Assembly: GCA_017505535.1 (NCBI GenBank)
Contig: JAFVPD010000021.1
Location: 52,093-116,092 of the forward strand
DNA: 64,000 bases
Direction of reading: 5' to 3'
Source: Muribaculaceae bacterium
GTDB lineage: Bacteria > Bacteroidota > Bacteroidia > Bacteroidales > Muribaculaceae
Shown: in pieces, positions 9,601 to 17,418 of the stretch
How the letters are laid out: each line of letters begins with the position of its first letter
Position numbering within the stretch: the first letter of the stretch is position 1
Translations under genes and position numbers: made by a program
The notes under the pieces: generated by a model
Told to the model about the DNA's origin: nothing
Seen by the model: the letters and a program-made list of their open reading frames with translations, nothing else
The model's database searches: none

Positions 9601-10990
9601 CCGCATTGCTAAATTTAAACTTGAAACATCTTCACTATTCCCACCATCACAAGTATATCTTTCGGTAGATGCCGTCTATGGTGAATCGGAGGGCAATCGC
9701 ACCGACGATAACGACCTCTTGCGCTATGATGCAGTATCAACATGGGACGAAATAATTGGATATGGTGAAACTGCCGGCGGTAATGCCTATTACAATGTAA
9801 AAGGCTATGAATTCCGCATCGAAGACGCCGATGGTACAATTTTAGGATCAACCACAATCAACGTTAGTGAGGTTTCTCATGTTACCGAAAACGGAGCAAA
9901 TGTTGTAAAAGACAAAAATGGCAACATTATTCCCGGACTGTCATGGGCACAAAACACTACTTCCTACACCTATACCGATAACAATGGCAATCCTCAAACC
10001 GTTGAGCTCAACTATTATACCTACACTTATGTTGTTGAAAACGTGAAGGCTATGGACGACGACGGCAACAAACGTCTATTCTCGTCATACGTAACCGTTC
10101 TCTACAAAGGCGTACACGCAACGACAAATTCGCTTCAAGGGCTCAAGAGTGTTGAAACCTACGCTGCTGCCGACAACGGATATGCTCCTATGGCACCTAT
10201 GGTTGAGGCCGAAATCACCAAGAGCAGCACTCCCCAATGGGCCGACTGGAATGCCAATAAAGTGAAAGACGAAAACGACGGATATTGGGACACCTACGAT
10301 ATCAAGCTCAACATCACCGAGCCCGAAGCAACTGAGCCTGTCAGCAATTATTCCATCACCATCGATAAGAGCAACGACCCCGGATTTACTCCCGACGATA
10401 AGGTTGTTGAGTTGACCGAGTTCTATCTCTACGACCCATCAAATGCCAACAGCACTTCTGAAGGGTATGTACTTGTGACCGACGGAGTAATTCCCGGCGA
10501 CTACGATTTCTCTCAAGCACTGACCGACAATAAGCCCACCGTTGTGGTATATGAAAAAGATTACATCGGAACAGTTAATGCCGACGAGTCAATCTACGAC
10601 GAGCAACACCCCAACCCCGAAGATGGCACAAAGAATCTTGGCACATGGGAATTTATCGTCAGCGCCAACTATGCCGACACCAACCCCATCATTGCTCAAA
10701 GTGCCAACAACGGCAGCGGAGACTCGACAATTGACGTATCAACAGCTGTCGAAAACATCGAGTACGACTCTAAATTGATTGTATTCCCAGTCCCGACTGA
10801 TGGCATACTCACCATTTATTCGCCTCAACCTATCAAAGCGATAAATGTAACATCAATCGCAGGCAACATCGTCAAATCAATTGCCGGGAACAACGATAGC
10901 TCAATGATTATCTCTCTCGATGACTTGGCTCAAGGCTATTATTTCATAACCGTGAACAACCTCAAACCGTTGAGAATCATTAAGAAATAA
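6605..10990 (+). CDS. Large secreted protein with fibronectin-like modules and a T9SS type A-like sorting domain
   Basis: The product is 1461 residues. An N-terminal Sec signal (MKKILVGLLLSLATILPSTLRA) is followed by a long extracellular body. The region about 390-600 has fibronectin type III-like segments (DVDITWTAP, AVYAQ, PNYYRVYRDGK). Later parts read like beta-propeller or beta-sandwich repeats. The last 75 residues fit a type IX secretion C-terminal domain: VFPVPTDGILTIYS, then NVTSIAGNIVKS, then ISLDDLAQGYYFITV and a basic end (RIIKK). It is therefore probably exported by Sec, translocated by the T9SS and attached to the surface or released. A PorE-like T9SS component is encoded at 20.9-22.8 kb. 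I see no catalytic motif; an adhesin or binding role is a guess. It stands alone between two terminators. Confidence 0.85.
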   Translation: MKKILVGLLLSLATILPSTLRAQSITMSSTPTTTNTIGHFIWNSQSVFAKQFAVSNGVVYTFFPLNKNTLLYWNATSSATSMQEMSTGGTAGQLGWGICTDDAGNVIYAHGTAYNAKVSSVRVLKKSSGYGVPVSMSNAKDITNVGTIFNDTRVATNTTFFFASGNCYEGRGALWFTNGTYIAKIELYNGQATFQRVYTLHINNVTDSHGNFTQYFGGSTMAPECSIRPIGHNRFLFQNNNVLSILKIQETGSVVEVTDYLGWYRNPSADLDSIGGHEILVRPYSEGRTWNGKITVQDRTAGTNLANGIYAVGVAPFYYSTNPYYNYSNVNAWCEFEKVDEQTLALYTYVPGTYDNQTTSRYGFAKYLIKVNNINTNACTNVVAGTPYESELFPGRQDVDITWTAPSGTAPTEYAVYAQATINSYTVPCATTSHVYFGTKAPKPLTGWVKLGTTTSTSFTHADAKWYQQEWYDDIFPTTYKYKVVPIYNGIAGSEAISNEVQPKFLCNVPQWDEEHIRNYDGYCKVQLFWKQTYGLQPNYYRVYRDGKLIADNVAAWNYIDQDLSQQRKYTYTIEACYSNFEEKRTGIAKTFDIGIRDWGKPTYKISKVYDYSIPNGETQIDDVAKSINPTIVFSKDHYKQAAFHNGYWYIMTNGGINVSNAMGGNILKVSAGDPNDSNDPYAKAGQYVTNHCQVLVNYDKINYVQSTGIAVDNGGNIFIRQNTSDATWHAYPLRAGSIYKPNGTLMCDVDLSHIAFDEYKGVVTEPYPGRVDYYYMTGDLTNIGGVAYLYIAPTSTTAVYVVKLTRTAASTVTASEYYTYNETGKNSVTGARFYENAENYAFPVLCKGREGEFIHQLRSHAYISHSSPDKTTSTRNGVIYETRSRVNNTGGCTLEFNGELFVITPQNLFSVNTGNFYVGMAERETRADGTAETAAEADLTSIIPADSWFEGDQSSVYSDANGISLYAEIAKNADGTIVDTDNNGEADYAYIYMYVPATRIAKFKLETSSLFPPSQVYLSVDAVYGESEGNRTDDNDLLRYDAVSTWDEIIGYGETAGGNAYYNVKGYEFRIEDADGTILGSTTINVSEVSHVTENGANVVKDKNGNIIPGLSWAQNTTSYTYTDNNGNPQTVELNYYTYTYVVENVKAMDDDGNKRLFSSYVTVLYKGVHATTNSLQGLKSVETYAAADNGYAPMAPMVEAEITKSSTPQWADWNANKVKDENDGYWDTYDIKLNITEPEATEPVSNYSITIDKSNDPGFTPDDKVVELTEFYLYDPSNANSTSEGYVLVTDGVIPGDYDFSQALTDNKPTVVVYEKDYIGTVNADESIYDEQHPNPEDGTKNLGTWEFIVSANYADTNPIIAQSANNGSGDSTIDVSTAVENIEYDSKLIVFPVPTDGILTIYSPQPIKAINVTSIAGNIVKSIAGNNDSSMIISLDDLAQGYYFITVNNLKPLRIIKK

Positions 10991-11008
10991 CACATTCCCC
11001 CTACTCAT

Positions 11009-11044
11009 AAAAGCTGTGGCATGAAACATGTCACAGCTTTTTTG
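11009..11044 (+). terminator. Terminator of the large secreted-protein gene
   Basis: Stem AAAGCTGTG-G-CATG / CATG-T-CACAGCTTT with an AAA loop, followed by TTTTTT, about 20 bases after the stop at 10990. Confidence 0.85.
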
Positions 11045-11175
11045 CATCTTCGTGTAGGCATGAATGTGATTTCCGCCGGCACTCTTCCACAAACCAACCG
11101 GCCATCAACTTCAAAAATGTTGCGTATATTACAGAAAATGCGTAACTTCGCTTGCTAAAGCCACAATTATCTACA

Positions 11176-11925
11176 ATGAGCGTAAACGACACACCCTACA
11201 ATCAACGTACTGTGCTACTACTGGGAGAACAAGCAGTTGCACATCTTGAGCAATGCCACGTCGTTGTGGTGGGTGTTGGGGGTGTGGGTAGCTACACGGT
11301 AGAGATGCTGGCTCGAAGTGGTATAGGGCAACTCACCATCATTGATGCCGATGTCGTAGCTGCATCAAACATCAACAGACAACTGCCGGCATTGACCACT
11401 ACAATTGGGCAAGAAAAAGTGTTGGTGATGAAACGCCGCATTTTGGAAATCAATCCCAATTGTCAAGTCTCGGCCATAGCACGCTACATCACCGTTGACG
11501 ACGTCGCTCCATTGCTCCGGCAAATGTCGCCCGACTTTGTTGTTGACGCCATCGACTCAGTAGCGCCAAAAATTGAGCTGCTTGCCCAATGCCACGCCCA
11601 AGGAATTCCCGTAATTTCCTCTATGGGAGCCGGTGGACGCATTGACCCCACCAAAGTTCAATATGCCGACATTGCCAACACCCACGGCGATGGATTGGCT
11701 CGAGTGGTGAGACAACGGTTGCGCCGCCGTGGCATCTCAAAAGGGATTCCGGTCGTGTTCAGTACCGAAGAGGCTCGCCAATCGGCATTGATGCACACCA
11801 CCGAAATGGAAGGAAAAATTTCTAGTTTCGGAACAGTTGCATGGCTTCCGGCCACTTTTGGCATGATGCTTGCAGCCTATGTAGTTAACCAATTAACATC
11901 ACAATCAGCAATAGAACAAAAATGA
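11176..11925 (+). CDS. tcdA: tRNA threonylcarbamoyladenosine dehydratase (TcdA/CsdL, ThiF-like)
   Basis: TcdA is an ATP-dependent E1-like enzyme that cyclises t6A37 of tRNAs to ct6A. The 249-residue protein has the ThiF/MoeB nucleotide-binding signature [21 protein letters not shown], then the adenylation-site pattern [13 protein letters not shown] and the [14 protein letters not shown] segment typical of this subfamily. I chose ATG 11176; an in-frame TTG at 11152 would add eight residues of no evident value. The 3' end overlaps lolD by four bases (ATGA), so this is the first gene of a six-gene operon running to cysS. The zinc-binding Cys pairs of ThiF/MoeB are absent, as in TcdA. Confidence 0.9.
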   Translation: MSVNDTPYNQRTVLLLGEQAVAHLEQCHVVVVGVGGVGSYTVEMLARSGIGQLTIIDADVVAASNINRQLPALTTTIGQEKVLVMKRRILEINPNCQVSAIARYITVDDVAPLLRQMSPDFVVDAIDSVAPKIELLAQCHAQGIPVISSMGAGGRIDPTKVQYADIANTHGDGLARVVRQRLRRRGISKGIPVVFSTEEARQSALMHTTEMEGKISSFGTVAWLPATFGMMLAAYVVNQLTSQSAIEQK

Positions 11926-12602
11926 TAACTCTTCGCAACATACAAAAAAGCTTTGACACCTTGCAAGTGTTGCGAGGAATCGACCTTGATATTTCAAAAG
12001 GCGAAATTGTCTCAATAGTAGGGCCCAGCGGTGCCGGCAAAACAACATTACTGCAAATCATGGGCACCCTTGAAAAACCCGACAATGGCATTGTCTCCTA
12101 CGACGATATCAACCCCTTGACTCTGCAATCGTCCGAGTTGGCCCATTGGCGAAATCGTAACATTGGATTTGTGTTTCAATTCCACCAATTGTTGCCTGAG
12201 TTTTCAGTAGAAGAAAACGTGGCTATGCCTGCACTCATCGGGAAAGACCCGCGCTCAAAAGCCTTTGAGCGTGCACGCAACCTACTTGACTACATGGGAT
12301 TGAGTCACCGGCTGGACCATCGACCGGCTCAACTATCGGGAGGGGAACGCCAACGTGCGGCTGTTGCTCGTGCCTTGGTCAACAACCCCAAAGTGATTCT
12401 CGCCGACGAGCCTTCAGGCAGCCTTGACAGCCACAATCGCAACGAGTTGCACCAACTATTTTTCAACTTGCGACGTGACATGGGTAGCACATTTGTAATT
12501 GTCACCCACGACGAACAACTCGCCAACCAATGCGACCGAGTTATTCACCTATGCGATGGGCAAGTATCTCACATTCATTCAACAAACAATATCTCTCAAT
12601 GA
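11922..12602 (+). CDS. lolD: LolD-like ABC transporter ATP-binding protein
   Basis: The 226-residue ATPase is of the LolD/MacB class. It has Walker [11 protein letters not shown]-loop [12 protein letters not shown], signature LSGGERQR, Walker [13 protein letters not shown] and switch His (VTHDE). In the family such ATPases drive release of lipoproteins from the inner membrane (LolCDE) or related MacB-type transport. It overlaps tcdA and the following nigD-like gene by ATGA on both sides, so translation is coupled. No LolC/LolE-type permease is encoded nearby; its partner must be elsewhere. That it precedes two lipoprotein genes fits a lipoprotein-export role, but this is context only. Confidence 0.88.
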   Translation: MITLRNIQKSFDTLQVLRGIDLDISKGEIVSIVGPSGAGKTTLLQIMGTLEKPDNGIVSYDDINPLTLQSSELAHWRNRNIGFVFQFHQLLPEFSVEENVAMPALIGKDPRSKAFERARNLLDYMGLSHRLDHRPAQLSGGERQRAAVARALVNNPKVILADEPSGSLDSHNRNELHQLFFNLRRDMGSTFVIVTHDEQLANQCDRVIHLCDGQVSHIHSTNNISQ

Positions 12603-13273
12603 AACAGTTATTGGTAAGCCTCATTTCAATCACCGCGCTATTGGTCGCCATTTCATCGTGTCGCAACGATGATGGTCCTTTCAACGACCAAGCAGCGCTA
12701 TATGACATCGTTACATTTGAGGGAAACAAAACAGCCGGTGCGGTATTTTCGTTTCAACGATATGACGACTCCCCTCTCATCACTCTCACAGCCCCCAAAA
12801 CCGAGATTCCTCTTTCTACGGCAAAAATCGGCAATCGAGTAATTCTTGGCTACTATCCCCACAGTGGAAAACCCTATCAAACAGATAATATCTCCGTTCT
12901 ATCGGTTTCTCGCATCAACCAGGACACACTGCGCATAGCCAATCCCTCAGAACTAACAGGCTGGGACACCACACCGGTGTGGCTAAACAGCATTTGGCGT
13001 TCAGGAAAATGGATAAACGTGTACATGAGAGTCGATTATTCAAACGAAGCCCGTGTTTTCAATCTATCGGCCGACTCAACCACCCTTGACGAGCCATTTA
13101 TCGACCTCTACTTAATGCACGATATCCTTGATGCTCCTCAAAATTTCTCACGCCGAGCCTACATTTCGGTTGATATATCCAATGTGTGGCAACGCCCCAC
13201 ATGTCAGGGCGTGAGAATATTTGTCAACGACAAAAATCGACCGCAAAAGGCCACTTATTCTTTCAGTAAATAA
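12599..13273 (+). CDS. NigD-like lipoprotein, copy 1
   Basis: A 224-residue lipoprotein starting at ATG 12599, which overlaps the lolD stop (ATGA). The longer frame from 12530 lies within lolD. The signal [21 protein letters not shown] is followed by Arg-Asn-Asp-Asp. The body matches the NigD-like pattern: YDIVTFEGN, a central beta region ([11 protein letters not shown]), and a C-terminal beta sandwich ([18 protein letters not shown]). NigD was named from the nigrescin locus of Prevotella; the role of these proteins is not established. It resembles the next gene (YDIVTFEGN versus [22 protein letters not shown] versus FEFQKLEDSPTISL), so the pair is a tandem duplication. Confidence 0.82.
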   Translation: MKQLLVSLISITALLVAISSCRNDDGPFNDQAALYDIVTFEGNKTAGAVFSFQRYDDSPLITLTAPKTEIPLSTAKIGNRVILGYYPHSGKPYQTDNISVLSVSRINQDTLRIANPSELTGWDTTPVWLNSIWRSGKWINVYMRVDYSNEARVFNLSADSTTLDEPFIDLYLMHDILDAPQNFSRRAYISVDISNVWQRPTCQGVRIFVNDKNRPQKATYSFSK

Positions 13274-13284
13274 ATCTTTAAACA

Positions 13285-13998
13285 ATGAATACGAAAATTA
13301 TGAAACAAACATTCCAAAAATCACTATTATGCCTATTGGCAACTGCAATTGTCGGCATCTTCACTTCTTGTAGCGATGACGATAACGCTCCCAAAATTCC
13401 CGAAAACATCATCACCGACTTGGTGACCATCGCAACAATACAAGAACAAGGTGCGACTTTTGAGTTTCAAAAACTTGAAGACTCACCAACCATTTCGTTG
13501 GTAGCTCCCAACATTAAATTTGATTCTTATTTATACAAAAAAGGTCAACGAGTCCTCATTTCCTATGTACCACAAGGCGGAGAAAGATATGTCAATGACA
13601 TCGTTACCGTATATGGCATTCAACCTGTTCACAACGCATCGATCATAGAAGCACCAATAGCCGATTACCCCGACTGGGATTTTGCTCCAATCAGTGTTTT
13701 TGAGCTTTGGCGCACAGGAACATTCCTCAACCTTTACAGCCTCATGGAATATAACATTGACCCACGATTCAAAGTAATTGTTGATGAAGAAACTCTTTCA
13801 CAAGAGTATCCCCACATATATCTCACTTATGAAATAACAAGCACCTCAAACTCATCGCTTAAATCATTCAATGCCTCAATCGACCTTGCGCCCATTTGGG
13901 ACCTCGTAACATGCCGAGGCATCATCGTTCACCTCAACAATTCAAAAGGTGACGATACTATCACTCTTGACAAATTTCAAACTATTAAACCCCTATAA
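13285..13998 (+). CDS. NigD-like lipoprotein, copy 2
   Basis: A 237-residue lipoprotein (or 232 from ATG 13300, which starts the signal MKQTFQKSLLCLLATAIVG more cleanly). The lipobox Cys is followed by Ser-Asp-Asp-Asp, a good match to the surface lipoprotein export signal. It is paralogous to the gene 11 bases upstream, sharing the FEFQKLEDSPTISLVAP block, a GQRVLISY block and a closing beta region (IDLAPIWDLVTCRGI). It lies in the same operon as tcdA-lolD and ends one base before the next start. Divergence between the copies is large, so the duplication is old. Ligand and partner are unknown. Confidence 0.8.
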   Translation: MNTKIMKQTFQKSLLCLLATAIVGIFTSCSDDDNAPKIPENIITDLVTIATIQEQGATFEFQKLEDSPTISLVAPNIKFDSYLYKKGQRVLISYVPQGGERYVNDIVTVYGIQPVHNASIIEAPIADYPDWDFAPISVFELWRTGTFLNLYSLMEYNIDPRFKVIVDEETLSQEYPHIYLTYEITSTSNSSLKSFNASIDLAPIWDLVTCRGIIVHLNNSKGDDTITLDKFQTIKPL

Positions 13999-13999
13999 A

Positions 14000-14335
14000 A
14001 TGGAACAAAACAAAAAAAACGAGATAAAAATTGAATTGTCTCCCGAAGTAGCAAGCGGTCTTTATTCAAACCTCACAGTGATTTCTCACTCTGCCAACGA
14101 GTTCTTTCTCGACTTTGTGGCACTTGCACCCAATGCTCCTTCGGCCAAAGTGCAAAGCCGCATCATTCTAAATCCCGAAAACGCAAAAAATCTGTTGTTT
14201 GCGCTTCGCGACAATATTGCAAAATATGAGGCTACATTTGGCGAAATTCAACGCAAATTGCCCATCAACAACCCCAATTCAGGCAACAACCCCGGAGAAA
14301 TTCCCAACCCATTCATCATGGGAGGCAATGCATAA
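14000..14335 (+). CDS. DUF3467 family protein
   Basis: A 111-residue protein starting at ATG 14000, one base after the preceding stop; the longer frame from 13949 is inside that gene. It has the DUF3467 pattern: IKIELSPEVASGLYSNLTVI, SANEFFLDFV, PSAKVQSRIILNPENAKNLL and a helical LRDNIAKYEATFG. The tail is Pro/Asn/Gly-rich (NNPNSGNNPGEIPNP). DUF3467 proteins are small cytosolic proteins common in Bacteroidetes with no assigned function. It is translated with the upstream NigD-like gene and precedes cysS by 49 bases. Confidence 0.88.
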   Translation: MEQNKKNEIKIELSPEVASGLYSNLTVISHSANEFFLDFVALAPNAPSAKVQSRIILNPENAKNLLFALRDNIAKYEATFGEIQRKLPINNPNSGNNPGEIPNPFIMGGNA

Positions 14336-14384
14336 TCGTGCATTATTCTTTAGGCAATCATAACAAAACAAACAACAACATATT

Positions 14385-15869
14385 ATGATTAAGAACGACT
14401 TAACAATATACAACTCACTTACTCGCCGCAAGGAAACGTTTGTGCCTTTACATGAAGGAAGAGTGGGAATGTATGTATGTGGTCCAACGGTTTATGGCGA
14501 TGGACATTTGGGACATGCTCGTCCGGCCATCACGTTTGACATTCTTTACCGATACCTGCAACACTTGGGCTATAAAGTGAGATATGTGCGCAACATCACC
14601 GATGTTGGTCACCTTGAACACGATGCCGATGAAGGTGAAGACAAAATTGCCAAAAAAGCTCGTTTGGAACAATTGGAGCCGATGGAAGTGGTGCAATACT
14701 ACATGGGCCGCTACCACAAAGCAATGGAGCGCCTCGGTGTACTTCCCCCATCAATCGAGCCTCATGCATCGGGCCACATTATCGAGCAAATAGAGTATAT
14801 CAAGAAAATTCTTGACAGTGGATATGCCTATGTCAGCGAAGGATCGGTTTACTTTGACGTGCCCAAATATAACAATGACCACAAATATGGCAAACTATCA
14901 GGGCGCAACATCGATGAACTGTTATCGGCTACACGCGCTCTTGATGGTCAAAGCGAAAAGCATAATCCCGCCGACTTTGCCCTTTGGAAAAAAGCGGCAC
15001 CCGAGCACATCATGCACTGGCCATCGCCATGGAGCGAAGGATTCCCCGGCTGGCATCTTGAATGCTCTACTATGGGCGAAAAATACCTCGGCGAGAAATT
15101 TGACATTCACGGCGGAGGCATGGACCTCATGTTCCCCCACCACGAATGTGAAATTGCTCAGTCGGTTGCTCACAACGGACATGAAAGCGTTCACTATTGG
15201 ATGCACAACAACATGATCACTATTAATGGTCAGAAGATGGGTAAATCGCTCGGAAATTTCATCACTCTCGATGAATTCTTCAACGGCACTCACCCAATGC
15301 TCACTCAAGCCTACTCACCAATGACCATACGCTTTTTCATTTTGCAAGCGCAATATCGTAGCACATTGGATTTTAGCAACGAAGCGCTTCAAGCATCAGA
15401 AAAAGCATTGCAACGCATGCTTGACGGATACAAACGCTTGCAAGACCTCAAACCCTCGGAATCGTCAACGATTGATGTTGCCCCATTAAAAGGTCTTTGC
15501 TATCAAGCAATGGACGATGACCTCAACACCCCAATCGTGATTTCTCACCTATTTGAGGCTTGCCGACAAATCAATCTTGTAAATGACGGCAAAGCAACTG
15601 CTACGGCTGCCGACATCGACGCTCTGAAAGAGCTATTCTCAATTTTCCTACACGACATTTTGGGAGTATCGACCGACTTGCAAGGAGCCAATGGCGATGG
15701 AGATGCATTGCGTCCATTTGAACAAGCTGTTGACTTGCTGTTGGAAATACGCGCTGAGTCTAAAGCCAAAAAAGATTGGGCAACAAGCGACTTGATTCGC
15801 AATCGCCTCACCGAGATGGGCTTCAACATTAAAGACACAAAAGACGGATTTGAATGGTCGCTCAAATAA
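14385..15869 (+). CDS. cysS: Cysteinyl-tRNA synthetase
   Basis: This class I aminoacyl-tRNA synthetase (494 residues, usual length about 460-500) charges tRNA-Cys. Visible motifs are [19 protein letters not shown], where HLGH (41-44) is the HIGH motif and Cys32 a zinc ligand; [14 protein letters not shown] and HHECE with the other zinc ligands; and KMGKS (284-288) as the KMSKS loop. The C-terminal region ([12 protein letters not shown]) is the conserved end of the family. It closes the tcdA operon and is followed by a strong terminator. Confidence 0.97.
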   Translation: MIKNDLTIYNSLTRRKETFVPLHEGRVGMYVCGPTVYGDGHLGHARPAITFDILYRYLQHLGYKVRYVRNITDVGHLEHDADEGEDKIAKKARLEQLEPMEVVQYYMGRYHKAMERLGVLPPSIEPHASGHIIEQIEYIKKILDSGYAYVSEGSVYFDVPKYNNDHKYGKLSGRNIDELLSATRALDGQSEKHNPADFALWKKAAPEHIMHWPSPWSEGFPGWHLECSTMGEKYLGEKFDIHGGGMDLMFPHHECEIAQSVAHNGHESVHYWMHNNMITINGQKMGKSLGNFITLDEFFNGTHPMLTQAYSPMTIRFFILQAQYRSTLDFSNEALQASEKALQRMLDGYKRLQDLKPSESSTIDVAPLKGLCYQAMDDDLNTPIVISHLFEACRQINLVNDGKATATAADIDALKELFSIFLHDILGVSTDLQGANGDGDALRPFEQAVDLLLEIRAESKAKKDWATSDLIRNRLTEMGFNIKDTKDGFEWSLK

Positions 15870-15899
15870 TCTCTTGACAACCATCTCTCTTTTATACAA

Positions 15900-15928
15900 C
15901 AAAGGGTGAGCCGATGGCTCACCCTTTT
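15900..15928. terminator. Shared terminator of cysS and the serpin gene
   Basis: AAAGGGTGAGCC-GAT-GGCTCACCCTTTT is a near-perfect 12-bp stem with A and T flanks, so it can act in both directions between the convergent genes. Confidence 0.85.
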
Positions 15929-15955
15929 GCTTATATCTAAGTATTGTCTATCGCA

Positions 15956-17245
15956 CTAAAGTTCTGAGATAGTTCCTAAGAACAACGGTGTTCCGGTGCT
16001 ACATTCGATAATGCCATAAATGAACGGACGGTCAAAAGTTAGATATTTTGGCTTGGGTTCGGGCTCACCTGTGCTACCACACCAAATGTTTGTAACCGCA
16101 GCGGCTTCTGCGCCTTCGTGGTCAACCGATATATTTGCAATTTGCTTGATACCAAAAGTTTGACCACTAAGGTTTGACAGAATATCCAAACCCCTATTTA
16201 ATATGTTACCACAGCCCAATTTATCCAATACACTGCTAAGTTCTACGTCAGATTTGGCATTAAACTCAGGTAACGTAACAACAACTTTTGACGAAGAATG
16301 TATTTCGGCAAAATCTTGACCCGTAGCCTTTATATTGTCAATAACCTCGCCAAATGTAACTCCTTCATTGGGAAGAATGAAGAACATTCCAAAAGCGCCA
16401 TTGCTGAATGGAAGCATTGTGGCTGTATAGAGGGGAGTCGATAAATATTCGTAGCAAACGCCTTTGAACATTTCCACTGTTGATACTTTTCCATTGAATG
16501 AAGTAAATGGTTTTTTACCCAATTGGCTCATTGACACACTCCACGGAGAACGAAAATATACCGCATTCAACAAATGAAGGAAATCGACATTGTGGGTGGT
16601 TTTTCCAACTATTTTATCAATGCGACCATAGGTGCGTTCTTCAACCCATCGGTTAATTTTGTCGGTAGTTTCTGGGCCATACACCACAGGGAAAAACTCA
16701 CATGCATAGTAATCGCTTAGTGCCTGCTTGAATCGTGATTGCACGTCATAACGCAAATCATGCCACAACGAATTTGAGCTACTGAAACGAGTCACATTGT
16801 CGGCCTCGGTGATTCCGGTTGTAAAATGGCTGAAATATTGATTTAGTTCCTCGGCATTATATCCCGACAAATGCATTGCCGAGAGTGACTCTTGTAGAGT
16901 TGCGTCATCGGTAGCATTGAGTAGCATAGCAAGAGCAATCTCTAAACTGAGTGGCGAAAAAATCAAATTTTCATTGTCAAACGTGGGCAACTCGCTCATC
17001 ACCGAAATCAAATCCCATGAAAAGTTTCGCAACCCTTCATTTATCGATTTTTGACTTGCCGAAAGCTCAATTGCTTTAGCTTCATGAGCCACGGTTTCCA
17101 TTGCCGGCTCATTATAATCTGAGTTCTCTTGTTCCTGCTCTGTTACAGGCTCATCAGGAACTATTACAGCATCATCATCTTGGCAAGCTGCGCAAAGTAG
17201 TGATAATGCCACCCACGCAACTAAAAAACGATTTAAACCTTTCAT
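15956..17245 (-). CDS. Serpin lipoprotein (protease inhibitor)
   Basis: A 429-residue serpin carried on a lipoprotein signal (lipobox LCAAC followed by Gln-Asp-Asp-Asp, compatible with surface export). After a linker of about 45 residues comes a full serpin fold (SLEIALAMLLNAT, LLNAVYFRSPW, FDRPFIYGI near the end). The reactive loop begins EGAEAAAVT (377-385). This hinge of small residues is typical of inhibitory serpins. By counting from the hinge, P1 would be near Thr392 in CGSTGEP. Miropin of Tannerella forsythia is a precedent for a Bacteroidales lipoprotein serpin with a P1 Thr. The likely role is protection from host or community proteases. It is a single-gene unit with its own promoter. 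Confidence 0.92.
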   Translation of the reverse strand: MKGLNRFLVAWVALSLLCAACQDDDAVIVPDEPVTEQEQENSDYNEPAMETVAHEAKAIELSASQKSINEGLRNFSWDLISVMSELPTFDNENLIFSPLSLEIALAMLLNATDDATLQESLSAMHLSGYNAEELNQYFSHFTTGITEADNVTRFSSSNSLWHDLRYDVQSRFKQALSDYYACEFFPVVYGPETTDKINRWVEERTYGRIDKIVGKTTHNVDFLHLLNAVYFRSPWSVSMSQLGKKPFTSFNGKVSTVEMFKGVCYEYLSTPLYTATMLPFSNGAFGMFFILPNEGVTFGEVIDNIKATGQDFAEIHSSSKVVVTLPEFNAKSDVELSSVLDKLGCGNILNRGLDILSNLSGQTFGIKQIANISVDHEGAEAAAVTNIWCGSTGEPEPKPKYLTFDRPFIYGIIECSTGTPLFLGTISEL

Positions 17246-17296
17246 AATAAATTAATTTAGAAAATTAAGGGTTTTAGCAAAAAAGTATTCGGTTGC

Positions 17297-17328
17297 AAAT
17301 ATACATTATATTTCCAAGTGCAACAAAT
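17297..17328 (-). promoter_or_regulatory. Serpin promoter
   Basis: On the minus strand TTTG (17325-17328) is followed after 20 bases by TATATTTG (17297-17304), an exact consensus match about 50 bases before ATG 17245. Confidence 0.72.
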
Positions 17329-17418
17329 TTGCCCACACTTTTAGGGGGGGTAAGTATTTTTAACATTTCCCATTGTTCACGTTTATTTGTTACGTCTCAT
17401 CGGAGAAATTTCAAGTCT

